DNA of 64,000 nucleotides. It comes from Paracoccus caeni (GTDB lineage Bacteria > Pseudomonadota > Alphaproteobacteria > Rhodobacterales > Rhodobacteraceae). This document shows positions 43,656 to 52,846 of this stretch, in pieces. Made by a program: the position numbers and the translations under genes. Position 1 is the first letter of the stretch; each line of letters starts with the position of its first letter. Location of the stretch: assembly GCF_016629665.1 (NCBI RefSeq), contig NZ_JAEPRQ010000002.1, positions 186,001 through 250,000 of the forward strand, read 5' to 3'. The notes beneath the pieces are model-generated. The model searched no databases. It saw only the letters and a program-made list of their open reading frames with translations, and was not told the origin of the DNA.

Positions 43656-44531
43656 ATGGCGGTTCAAACGGTTGGCATCATCGGCGCGGGTCAGATGGGG
43701 AACGGGATCGCCCATGTCTTCGCCTTGGCAGGTTTTGACGTGCTGATGAACGATATCAGCCGCGACGCGCTGGATCGGGCTTTGTCGCAGATCGAAAAGA
43801 ACCTTGATCGTCAGGTCAGCCGCGACAAGATCAGCGCAGATGAGAAAAAGGCCGCGCTGGACCGGATCAAGACCACGCTGACTTTGTCCGATCTGGGCCA
43901 GACCGATCTGGTCATCGAAGCCGCGACCGAGCGTGAGACGGTGAAACAGGCGATCTTCGAGGATCTGGTTCCGCATCTGAAGCCGAACACGATCCTGACC
44001 TCGAACACCTCGTCGATCTCGATCACCCGGCTTGCCAGCCGCACCGACCGGCCCGAGAAATTCATGGGGTTCCACTTCATGAACCCGGTGCCAATCATGC
44101 AACTGGTCGAACTGATCCGCGGCATCGCGACCGATCAGGCAACCTATGAAACGCTGCATGCCGTTGTTGAAAAACTGGGCAAAACCGCCGCCAGCGCCGA
44201 GGATTTCCCGGCCTTCATCGTCAACCGCATCCTGATGCCGATGATCAACGAGGCGGTCTATACGCTTTATGAAGGCGTCGGCAACGTGAAGTCGATCGAC
44301 GAATCGATGAAGCTGGGCGCCAATCACCCGATGGGCCCGCTGGAGCTTGCCGATTTCATCGGTCTGGATACCTGCCTTGCAATCATGAACGTGCTGCATG
44401 ACGGGCTGGCCGATACGAAATACCGCCCCTGCCCGCTTTTGACCAAATATGTCGAGGCCGGCTGGCTTGGCCGCAAGACCGGGCGCGGCTTCTACGATTA
44501 CCGGGGCGAGACGCCGGTTCCGACACGCTAA
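43656..44531 (+). CDS. 3-Hydroxybutyryl-CoA dehydrogenase
   Basis: A 291-residue 3-hydroxyacyl-CoA dehydrogenase. NAD-binding VGIIGAGQMGNGIAHVFALA (6-25), active-site region SNTSSISITRLA and HFMNPVPIMQLVELIRG (with the catalytic His and Glu), and the C-terminal domain with GFYDYRGE are present. It interconverts acetoacetyl-CoA and 3-hydroxybutyryl-CoA, in butyrate/PHB or short-chain fatty acid metabolism, and would receive acetoacetyl-CoA formed from acetoacetate released by HMG-CoA lyase. GAGG precedes the ATG. It lies downstream of the etfBA terminator and has its own transcript. Confidence 0.93.
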   Translation: MAVQTVGIIGAGQMGNGIAHVFALAGFDVLMNDISRDALDRALSQIEKNLDRQVSRDKISADEKKAALDRIKTTLTLSDLGQTDLVIEAATERETVKQAIFEDLVPHLKPNTILTSNTSSISITRLASRTDRPEKFMGFHFMNPVPIMQLVELIRGIATDQATYETLHAVVEKLGKTAASAEDFPAFIVNRILMPMINEAVYTLYEGVGNVKSIDESMKLGANHPMGPLELADFIGLDTCLAIMNVLHDGLADTKYRPCPLLTKYVEAGWLGRKTGRGFYDYRGETPVPTR

Positions 44532-44579
44532 TTCCCGCAAGGGGTCGCTTTCAGACAAGATCTGTGCGTTAATTCCTCT

Positions 44580-44599
44580 TTGATTGACTGGACAAACAA
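44580..44599 (+). promoter_or_regulatory. Palindromic operator candidate before the choline-sulfate genes
   Basis: TTGaTTGaC-TG-GaCAAaCAA: 14 of 20 positions obey dyad symmetry. It lies 34 bases before the choX start. The 5' half TTGATTG is reminiscent of BetI operators of choline genes (inference); no betI gene is in the window. Confidence 0.5.
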
Positions 44600-44632
44600 A
44601 AACCCGAAGCCAGAAACCAAGGAGACGACCGG

Positions 44633-45568
44633 ATGAGCATTCTGAAGATCGGCATGACTGCGGCCCTGCTGGGCGCGGTGGCGTTGCCTGCAATGGCACA
44701 AGATCCCGACACCTGCAGCACGGTGCGCTATTCGGATCCCGGCTGGTCCGACATTGCCGCAACCAATGGCGTCGCGGCTGTGGTGCTGAAGGCGCTTGGC
44801 TACACCCCCGACATCGCCACGCTTTCGGTTCCGGTAGGCTATGAGGCGCTGAAGAACGGCGAAACCGACCTGTTCCTGGGCAATTGGCTGCCCGCGCAGA
44901 AACCCTTCCGCGACGATCTGGACGCAACCGGCGATATTCAGGAGTTGGTGCAGAACCTTGAGGGCGCCAAATTCACGCTGGCGGTCAACAAGGCCGGTGC
45001 CGATCTGGGCGTCGCCGATTTCGCCGATCTGGACCAGCATCGCGATGCCTTTGATGGCAAGATCTTCGGGATCGAGCCGGGCGCACCTGCGAACCAGCTT
45101 ATTCAGGGCATGATCGACAATGACGATTTCGGCCTTGCCGATTGGGAGCTTGTCGAAAGCAGCGAACAGGCGATGGTGGCACAGGTGACCCGCAACGGCG
45201 ACACGCCGACGCTGTTCCTTGCATGGGCGCCCCACCCGATGAACGAGGCGATCGAGACGACCTATCTATCGGGCGGCGATGCGCAATTCGGGCCGGATTT
45301 CGGCGGTGCGACCGTGCATACCGTGGCCCGCAACGAATGGGTCGAGGCTTGCCCGAATGTGGCGAAGCTGTTCTCGCAGATGGTCTTCGACGTGCCGATG
45401 GAAAACGTCCTGATGGGCAAGATCCTGAATGACGGGCTTGAGGCCGAAGACGCCGCCCGCGACTACCTGTCCGAGAACCCGGATGCGGCAAGCGCATGGC
45501 TGGAGGGCGTGACGACGCTGGATGGCCAGCCCGCTCAGCCCGCCCTGGAAGCTGCACTCAACGGGTGA
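44633..45568 (+). CDS. choX: Choline ABC transporter substrate-binding protein
   Basis: A 311-residue periplasmic protein with a signal peptide (cleavage near 23, after AMA). The mature part has SDPGWSDIAATNGVAAVVLK, LGNWLPAQKPFRDDLD and LFLAWAPHPMNEAIETTYL, with the Trp/Tyr residues of the aromatic box that binds quaternary amines in ChoX-type proteins, and a C-terminal NPDAASAWLEGVT of the glycine-betaine binding family. A choline transporter would normally need ChoV and ChoW, which are absent here; choline sulfatase follows at 4 bases. It may feed a transporter encoded elsewhere. Confidence 0.9.
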   Translation: MSILKIGMTAALLGAVALPAMAQDPDTCSTVRYSDPGWSDIAATNGVAAVVLKALGYTPDIATLSVPVGYEALKNGETDLFLGNWLPAQKPFRDDLDATGDIQELVQNLEGAKFTLAVNKAGADLGVADFADLDQHRDAFDGKIFGIEPGAPANQLIQGMIDNDDFGLADWELVESSEQAMVAQVTRNGDTPTLFLAWAPHPMNEAIETTYLSGGDAQFGPDFGGATVHTVARNEWVEACPNVAKLFSQMVFDVPMENVLMGKILNDGLEAEDAARDYLSENPDAASAWLEGVTTLDGQPAQPALEAALNG

Positions 45569-45572
45569 AGAA

Positions 45573-47066
45573 TTGCAACCTAACGTCCTGATCCTGATGG
45601 TGGATCAGCTATCGGGGACTCTGTTCCCCGATGGCCCCGCCGATTTCCTGCATACCCCTAACCTGCGCCGTCTGGCCGAACGCTCGACCCGGTTTGCCAA
45701 TACCTATACCGGCAGCCCGCTTTGCGCGCCGGGCCGGGCCAGCTTCATGTCGGGGCAGTTGCCGCGCCGCACGCGGGTCTATGACAACGCCGCCGAATTC
45801 GCCTCGGACATCCCGACCTATGCCCATCACCTGCGCCGGGCGGGCTATCAAACCTGCCTGTCGGGCAAAATGCATTTCGTCGGTCCCGACCAGATGCACG
45901 GGTTCGAAGAACGGCTGACCACCGACATCTATCCCGCCGATTTCGGCTGGACCCCGGATTACCGCAAACCGGGCGAGCGGATCGACTGGTGGTATCACAA
46001 CCTCGGCTCTGTCACCGGCGCGGGCGTGGCGGAAATTACCAACCAGCTCGAATATGACGACGAGGTCGCCTATAACGCCTGCCGCAAGCTCTATGATCTG
46101 GCGCGCGGCGGCGATGCGCGTCCGTGGTGCCTGACCGTCAGCTTCACCCACCCGCATGACCCCTTCGTCGCGCGCCGCAAGTACTGGGATCTTTACGAGG
46201 GTATCCCGGAACTGGAGCCGCCCGAGGCGATCCCCTACGATCAGCAGGACCCCCACTCGCAGCGCCTGATGGACGCCGCCGAATGGCGCGAATTCGAGAT
46301 CACCCCTGAACATATCCGCCGGTCGCGGCAGGGTTATTTCGCCAATATCAGCTATGTCGATGACAAGATCGGCGAGATCCTCGACGTGCTGGAAACGACC
46401 CGGCAAGAGGCGATCATCCTGTTCCTGTCGGATCATGGCGAGATGCTGGGCGAGCGTGGATTGTGGTTCAAGATGAACTTCTTCGATGGCTCGGCGCGGG
46501 TGCCGCTGATGATTTCGGCACCGTCGATGGCGCCGGGACTGGTCCAGCAGCCGGTCAGCACCATCGATGTTCTGCCGACGCTCTGCGATCTGGTGGGACT
46601 GCGGATGGACGAGATTCAGCCGTGGACAGACGGACATTCGCTGGCCGATGGCGGCGCCACCCGCCCGCCGGTACCGATCGAATATGCCGCCGAAGGCAGC
46701 GTGTCGCCGATGATCGCGATCCGCGACGGGCGTTGGAAATACATCGCCTGTGACGCCGATCCCGAAATGCTGTTCGATCTGGACAGCGACCCGCAGGAGC
46801 GACGCAACCTTGCCGCCGATCCCGCCCATGCGGCGGATCTTGAACGGCTGCGCGCGATGGCCCTAGCCCGGTGGGATCTGTCGGCCTATGACGCCGAGGT
46901 TCGCCAATCGCAGGCCCGGCGCTGGATCGTTTATGAAGCACTCAGGAACGGGGCCTATTATCCGTGGGATCACCAGCCGCTGATGCGCGCCTCGGAACGC
47001 TATATGCGCAACCACATGGACCTGAACGTGCTGGAGGAAAACCAGCGTTACCCGCGGGGGGAATAG
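45573..47066 (+). CDS. betC: Choline-sulfatase
   Basis: A 497-residue type I sulfatase. The family N-terminus begins near QPNVLILMVDQLSGTLFPDG, which fits TTG 45573 (4 bases after choX stop); ATG 45522 inside choX would add 17 unusual residues. The formylglycine motif is CAPGR (Cys51 of the TTG start), metal ligands are in MVDQ and LSDHGEMLGERGLW, and the C-terminal YMRNHMDLNVLEENQRYPRG is diagnostic of BetC. It releases choline from choline-O-sulfate for betaine production or carbon and sulfur use. A maturation enzyme for the Cys is not seen here. Confidence 0.93.
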   Translation: MQPNVLILMVDQLSGTLFPDGPADFLHTPNLRRLAERSTRFANTYTGSPLCAPGRASFMSGQLPRRTRVYDNAAEFASDIPTYAHHLRRAGYQTCLSGKMHFVGPDQMHGFEERLTTDIYPADFGWTPDYRKPGERIDWWYHNLGSVTGAGVAEITNQLEYDDEVAYNACRKLYDLARGGDARPWCLTVSFTHPHDPFVARRKYWDLYEGIPELEPPEAIPYDQQDPHSQRLMDAAEWREFEITPEHIRRSRQGYFANISYVDDKIGEILDVLETTRQEAIILFLSDHGEMLGERGLWFKMNFFDGSARVPLMISAPSMAPGLVQQPVSTIDVLPTLCDLVGLRMDEIQPWTDGHSLADGGATRPPVPIEYAAEGSVSPMIAIRDGRWKYIACDADPEMLFDLDSDPQERRNLAADPAHAADLERLRAMALARWDLSAYDAEVRQSQARRWIVYEALRNGAYYPWDHQPLMRASERYMRNHMDLNVLEENQRYPRGE

Positions 47067-47080
47067 TCGCCCCCGAAGAT

Positions 47081-47129
47081 TCGGTATTTAGGCAACGAAG
47101 AAGCGGCTTCTTCGTTGTTCAAATACCGA
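47081..47129. repeat. Long hairpin built from the TTCTTCGTTGTTCAAATACCGA motif
   Basis: A 24-base left arm (47081-47104) and a right arm (47106-47129) match at 21 positions. The right arm, CTTCTTCGTTGTTCAAATAC followed by CGA, is a relative of the CTTCTTCATCCAAATATCC motif seen at 27.5 and 43.5 kb. It lies just after the choline sulfatase stop. Confidence 0.75.
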
Positions 47130-47137
47130 AAAGAAAA

Positions 47138-47162
47138 CGGCCGCGTCCCAAGGGCGCGGCCG
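47138..47162. terminator. Bidirectional terminator between betC and DUF2852 gene
   Basis: CGGCCGCG (47138-47145) and CGCGGCCG (47155-47162) form an 8-bp stem, preceded by GAAAA and followed by TTCCTTTT. It can serve both convergent genes. Confidence 0.75.
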
Positions 47163-47191
47163 TTCCTTTTACGTCAGACGGTCACCTGCGT

Positions 47192-47605
47192 TCAGGCGGC
47201 TTCGTCGTCTTTCTTGCCGCGCTGATCCATGAACTGGTCGAACTCAGCCTTGTCCTTGGCATCGCGCAGCTTGTGCAGGAAGCCCATGAACTCGTTATGC
47301 TCATCTTCCAGCCGCTTCAGCGTTTCTTCACGATAGGCGTCGAAAGCGGTGTTGCCGGTCGAGCGGGACACGTTGCGGTGGGACTTGTAGCGGTTCTTGC
47401 TGCAACTGAACATGCGATTACTCCAGATCATGTAAGCGAGAAGGGCCAGGCCAACCGGCCAGAAAAAGACGAAGCCAAGGATCATTGCCACGATCCAGGC
47501 CGGGCGGCCCCTTTCGTCCAGCCAATCGCGCACCCGGCCCAGAAAGCCGGAAACCCGCGAGGTGGCGGTCGGATAGGTAGGCAGGTGATACGATGCGCTG
47601 TGCAT
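47192..47605 (-). CDS. DUF2852 membrane protein
   Basis: A 137-residue protein from ATG 47605 (MHSASYHLPTYPTATSRVSG), which has AAGGA 9 bases upstream; a longer frame from GTG 47638 is open but has no ribosome site. One hydrophobic hairpin segment (GRPAWIVAMILGFVFFWPVG, then LALLAYMIW) spans the membrane, followed by a charged coiled-coil tail with GNTAFDAYREETLKRLEDEH and EFMGFLHKLRDAKDKAEFDQ. This is the DUF2852 pattern, common in alphaproteobacteria, of unknown function. It is the last gene downstream of the TetR gene, with an 87-base gap. Confidence 0.88.
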   Translation of the reverse strand: MHSASYHLPTYPTATSRVSGFLGRVRDWLDERGRPAWIVAMILGFVFFWPVGLALLAYMIWSNRMFSCSKNRYKSHRNVSRSTGNTAFDAYREETLKRLEDEHNEFMGFLHKLRDAKDKAEFDQFMDQRGKKDDEAA

Positions 47606-47692
47606 CTGGGCGGTTCCTTCCATGTTAATGTTAATCACATTTACATACTTAAGCGGATCACGCCGGGGATCAAGATCTTTTTCGAAAAAATT

Positions 47693-48304
47693 TCAGGGGA
47701 TGAGCCCCAACCCGCGCATATAGATCAGCACGCCGCTTTCCAGCATCTCTGCGGGCGCAACCGGGCTGCGCGCGCCGGGCTTGCCGCGCGAGAACAATTC
47801 TACCACGCCGTGGCTCATTGCCCAAACATGGTTTGCAATCATGCGCGCGGGCGGGCGGGCGTCGGTGTCAAGGTGCGAAGCCAGCGCCTCTGCCGCCTTG
47901 ATCAGCACGCCAAGGGCGCGCTCGGAAGCGATGGTCAGTTCGGAATTTCCGGCGATGGAAATGCCCGCCTCGAACATGGCCATGTAATAGCCGGGGCGGT
48001 CGCGGGCGAAATCCAGATAGGCATGGCCCATCCGCATGAACGCCGTCAGCACCGATGGACGGCCATTGTCGAACGCCGCCTCGAGCCGTTCGGCAAATTC
48101 AAGGAAACCTTGCCGGGCAACCTCTTCCAGCAGCTCCTCTCGTCCCTTGAAATGGCGATAGGGAGCGGCGGGGCTGACGCCGGCGCGGCGGGCGGCCTCG
48201 GTCAGAGTAAAGCCTTGCGGGCCGATTTCCTCGACCAGAGCGGCGGTCGCATCGACCAGTGCCTGACGCAGATTTCCGTGGTGATAAGAGCGGCGGTCAG
48301 GCAT
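47693..48304 (-). CDS. TetR/AcrR family regulator
   Basis: A 203-residue regulator. The N-terminal helix-turn-helix has FTLTEAARRAGVSPAAPYRH followed by FKGREELLEEVARQGF (about 33-68); the C-terminal ligand domain has DRPGYYMAMFEAGIS and HVWAMSHGVVELFSRGKPG as in the WHG-type (TetR_C_33) group. It starts 12 bases after the HPr stop and may be part of that transcript. Target genes are unknown. TetR-type palindromes occur in the window before ivd (36953) and before choX (44580), which are possible but unproven targets. Confidence 0.9.
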   Translation of the reverse strand: MPDRRSYHHGNLRQALVDATAALVEEIGPQGFTLTEAARRAGVSPAAPYRHFKGREELLEEVARQGFLEFAERLEAAFDNGRPSVLTAFMRMGHAYLDFARDRPGYYMAMFEAGISIAGNSELTIASERALGVLIKAAEALASHLDTDARPPARMIANHVWAMSHGVVELFSRGKPGARSPVAPAEMLESGVLIYMRGLGLIP

Positions 48305-48316
48305 CGTGTGATGCCC

Positions 48317-48595
48317 TCACATGCCTTCGCCGAAATAGTCCGAAACCAGCGCTTCCAGCGCATCGGCAAGCTCGGCGGCCTGACGACCTGTCGTGGTCAC
48401 GGTGATATTGCTGCCGCGCGGCGCGGTCAGCATCAGCAGACCCATGATCGAGTCGCCCGACACGCACATGCCGTCCTTTTCGACCTCGGCACGCGCATCG
48501 AAGCGTTCGACCACGTCGACGAACTTGGCGCTGGCGCGGGCGTGCAGACCTTTTTCATTGATGATCGCCAATTGGCGGGTAATCGTCCCGCTCAT
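48317..48595 (-). CDS. ptsH: Phosphocarrier protein HPr
   Basis: A 92-residue HPr. The active histidine is in GLHARASAKF (His18) and the regulatory serine in SGDSIMGLLML (Ser49), the site acted on by the HPr kinase encoded upstream in the same run. It belongs to the regulatory PTS of alphaproteobacteria, which has no sugar-transporting EIIBC. Its start overlaps the EIIA stop by 4 bases. Phosphorylated HPr and EIIA report on the PEP/pyruvate balance and in many relatives control envelope or storage genes. Confidence 0.95.
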   Translation of the reverse strand: MSGTITRQLAIINEKGLHARASAKFVDVVERFDARAEVEKDGMCVSGDSIMGLLMLTAPRGSNITVTTTGRQAAELADALEALVSDYFGEGM

Positions 48596-49014
48596 CTAGC
48601 GTGGGTTCCGGTGCCGAGAACGGCTTCCAGCGGAACGTTGTAGGAGTTGATGTATTTGCGGCCTGCTTCTTTGGCGAAGGCTACGGCATCGGAAACGGGA
48701 AGGTGGCGGGATTTGGCGAGTTTGACGAGCATCGGTAAGTTGGCACCGTAAAGGATGGTGCGATCACAGTGCGCACAGGCCGGTAACGACAGGTTCGAGG
48801 GCGAACCGCCGAAAAGGTCGGTCACCAGCACGACACCGTCGCCGGTATCTACGGCATCCGCCGCCGCCTGAATCTCGGCCTTTTTGCCTTCGCGGTCGTG
48901 ATCGTCCTCGATCGAGACCGCCGAGATTCCGCTTTGGGGGCCGACCACATGCTCGACCGCCGATTTATATTCTCGCGCAAGTCCACCATGCGCTACGATG
49001 ACAATCCCAATCAA
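48592..49014 (-). CDS. PTS EIIA component, mannose/fructose type
   Basis: A 140-residue protein of the EIIA-Man fold with His9 in [30 protein letters not shown], and [12 protein letters not shown] as in ManX/PTS-EIIA-4. It accepts phosphate from HPr and in such systems serves regulation rather than transport, since no EIIB/C/D genes are present. It overlaps HPr and RapZ genes by 4 bases each, so the four genes from hprK to ptsH form one transcriptional unit. Confidence 0.92.
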   Translation of the reverse strand: MIGIVIVAHGGLAREYKSAVEHVVGPQSGISAVSIEDDHDREGKKAEIQAAADAVDTGDGVVLVTDLFGGSPSNLSLPACAHCDRTILYGANLPMLVKLAKSRHLPVSDAVAFAKEAGRKYINSYNVPLEAVLGTGTHAR

Positions 49015-50033
49015 CGCGTCCCACCACGTTCATATGAAGGCATCCTGATGACATCTTCGACCTTCTGCCCCTCACGGCGCGCGGCGCCGTCAGTGGTCGG
49101 AAAGGACGAATTCGTCGCCGGGATGCGCCGTTCGAGTTCCCTGTGCCTTATTGACACTGGCCAGCCTGCCTTCGCAAGCGCCAGTGCCATCTTTTCGGTC
49201 ATTGTGACGGAACGGTGTTGCCCGCCGGTACACCCAAAACCGATAGCCAGGTGCGATTTACCCTCTTCGATATGTGCCGGAAGTTGAAATTGAACAAGTC
49301 CCGACACGCGTTCGAAGAATTCTGCGAATCGAGGGTCCGATTCTACATAGTGCTGAACGTCGGGATCCTGCCCGGTCTTACTGCGCAATGACGGCTCCCA
49401 ATGCGGATTCGCAAGGAAGCGACAGTCGAACATCATATCGATCCCGCGCGGCACGCCCCGCTTGTAGCTGAAGGAATGCAGCGACACGGTCAGCTTGCGT
49501 CCCGTCCGCGCGTCGAACCAGCGCGACAGTTCGGCCTTCAGGTCATGCGGCGACAGTTCGGTCGTATCGACCAGCACATCGGCCCGGACCTTGATCGGCT
49601 GAAGCAGATCAATTTCGGCCTGAACGCCGGAAAGGGGCGAGCTGTCGGGGGACAGGGGATGGCGACGGCGGGTCTCGTTATAGCGGTTGACCAGCACATC
49701 GGGCGCACAGTCGAGATACAGCACCTCGGGCGCATAGCGCGGATCGCGGGTCAATGTGTCGATCAGTTCGATCACATTGGCCGCGGAAAAGTCACGGTTG
49801 CGGACATCCAGCCCAAGCGCCAGCGGCACCGGCCTTACCGGCCCGTCCAGAAGACGCGGCACCAGCAGCAATGGCAGGTTGTCGATCGCCTCGAAGCCCA
49901 GATCCTCAAGCACGTTGATCGCGGTCGAGCGCCCTGCCCCGGACGGTCCGGTCACCAGAACCAGACGCTGCACCTCTTCAGGTGGCGTCATTCCGACTGG
50001 ATTTTCCGGCTGCTCGGACATTCCGGCGTTCAT
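49011..50033 (-). CDS. rapZ: RNase adapter protein RapZ
   Basis: A protein of about 340 residues; ATG 50033 has AGGA immediately before it and ATG 50021 is a good alternative. The ATPase-like part has [20 protein letters not shown], a Walker A in which the usual Lys is Arg, and [14 protein letters not shown]. The C-terminal domain has [29 protein letters not shown] and [20 protein letters not shown], the RNA- and ligand-binding site. RapZ binds UDP-GlcNAc-linked signals or RNase E substrates. It lies between hprK and the EIIA gene, its usual place. Confidence 0.92.
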   Translation of the reverse strand: MNAGMSEQPENPVGMTPPEEVQRLVLVTGPSGAGRSTAINVLEDLGFEAIDNLPLLLVPRLLDGPVRPVPLALGLDVRNRDFSAANVIELIDTLTRDPRYAPEVLYLDCAPDVLVNRYNETRRRHPLSPDSSPLSGVQAEIDLLQPIKVRADVLVDTTELSPHDLKAELSRWFDARTGRKLTVSLHSFSYKRGVPRGIDMMFDCRFLANPHWEPSLRSKTGQDPDVQHYVESDPRFAEFFERVSGLVQFQLPAHIEEGKSHLAIGFGCTGGQHRSVTMTEKMALALAKAGWPVSIRHRELERRIPATNSSFPTTDGAARREGQKVEDVIRMPSYERGGTR

Positions 50034-50064
50034 TCCTAACTGCTGGCATTCGCTGACGTCGTCT

Positions 50065-50478
50065 TCATGCAACGCGACCACCGACAAGAAGCTGCCGCAC
50101 TGCAGCATAAAGATGCGACCGATATGGCCCGGACACAAGAGGCAGGGCGATACCAAGCACTTCATGACTGTGTGACCGTGGCAAACGGTCCACTGTTTCG
50201 GCCCCCAGATCGACCGCCAGCGCAAGTCTGACAGGTCCATGAGCCTCTGCAGCAAGGATACCAAGACCACGCGCCTCGATCTTTCCCTGCAAGGGAGACG
50301 GGCAACTGGCGACAAGTACGCCGGACTGATTTACCACATCCGTGCGGTCATCAGCGACCAAAACCGACCCCACCGCCATCAGTTGCAGCGCAAGCGTCGA
50401 TTTTCCCGACCCGGACGGGCCCAGTATCAGAACCCCCTGCCCCTGAAACGCCACCGTAGTCGCATGAAGCTGTATCAT
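50065..50478 (-). CDS. hprK: HPr kinase/phosphorylase, short alphaproteobacterial type
   Basis: A 137-residue protein from ATG 50478 ([20 protein letters not shown]), with AAGGTGA 5 bases before; the frame extends 12 codons upstream. Walker A is GPSGSGKST (20-28); the catalytic core ([20 protein letters not shown] and a later [14 protein letters not shown] [12 protein letters not shown]) matches the truncated HprK of alphaproteobacteria that lacks the N-terminal domain. It phosphorylates HPr on Ser49. It is the first gene of the pts run; the divergent pckA gene lies 204 bases away. Confidence 0.92.
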   Translation of the reverse strand: MIQLHATTVAFQGQGVLILGPSGSGKSTLALQLMAVGSVLVADDRTDVVNQSGVLVASCPSPLQGKIEARGLGILAAEAHGPVRLALAVDLGAETVDRLPRSHSHEVLGIALPLVSGPYRSHLYAAVRQLLVGGRVA

Positions 50479-50553
50479 CCGAATCACCTTTCTGCTTCGA
50501 TCCTGCCCGTCCAAGGTTAATTTCCGCCCTTCAAATACGCGGCAAAATGCTAC

Positions 50554-50597
50554 GTTTGCGATAACATGATATGTTTCCGCTAACTGTTTGCGCTCTC
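50554..50597. promoter_or_regulatory. Three tandem GTTTsCG-type direct repeats plus dyad between hprK and pckA
   Basis: GTTTGCGATAAC (50554-50565), GTTTCCGCTAAC (50573-50584) and GTTTGCGCTCTC (50586-50597) are direct repeats. The first two also form a dyad, GCGnnAACAT-GAT-ATGTTnnCGC (50558-50580). The location between divergent genes suggests a shared operator for pckA and the pts run. Confidence 0.6.
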
Positions 50598-50681
50598 TTA
50601 TTTTCAGCGCTTCGCTGCGTGTTATAGGCGCGCCATACTTCCTTCACACAACAAAACGCATCAATCAGGAGCGTCGCCGAC

Positions 50682-52273
<1,592 letters not shown>

Positions 52274-52274
<1 letters not shown>

Positions 52275-52789
52275 TGCGGCTTCTGCCGATCCTGTTCATG
52301 ACCTTTGCGGGCGTCGCCAATGCGGCGCCCGCCTTGACCGATCTACAAGCCGGGGTGTTCTGTTCGCAGGCCGCAGAAGGCCGGATCGACGCGCCTGATA
52401 CCACCATCGGCTATATCTACGATCCGGTCGGTCTGCCGCATATCCGTTGGGTGCAGACCAGCGTGCCCGCTGCAATCGGCGTGGCCTTTGGCATCCGTGC
52501 GCGCGCCGCGGAGGAAGGCTTCCCGGTCACCGTCACCGTCAGCCATCCCCCCTTCCCCGGCCATAATACGACCGAAGAGGTCTGGAGCGGGAATTTCAAC
52601 TCTTCGGGGGATTCCTCCAGCTCCTTCTCCTTCGACTATCAATTCGAACTGGTCCCGGGAGACTGGCGTATCACCATCGTCGCGTCGGAAACCGGCAAGG
52701 TGCTGCTGGACAAGCCTTTTACCGTGGTCCCGCCAGAGCGGCATCCGCATATCGTCAAGGCCTGTGCGCCCGATAACGCGATCTCGTAG
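52274..52789 (+). CDS. DUF3859 periplasmic protein
   Basis: A 171-residue protein with a signal peptide (MRLLPILFMTFAGVANAAP, cleavage near 18). The rest is a beta-sandwich-like domain containing VQTSVPAAIGVAFGIRARAA, VSHPPFPGHNTTEEVWSGNF and WRITIVASETGKVLLDKPFT, the DUF3859 layout. Two Cys residues (near 29 and 164) could form a disulphide. It is translationally coupled to pckA, though nothing in the sequence explains a metabolic link. Function unknown. Confidence 0.8.
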
Positions 52790-52846
52790 AGATGCGACGG
52801 CGCGGCCAGCCATCAGGGCCGACCGCGCTGCCCTAGCAAAATCGCC

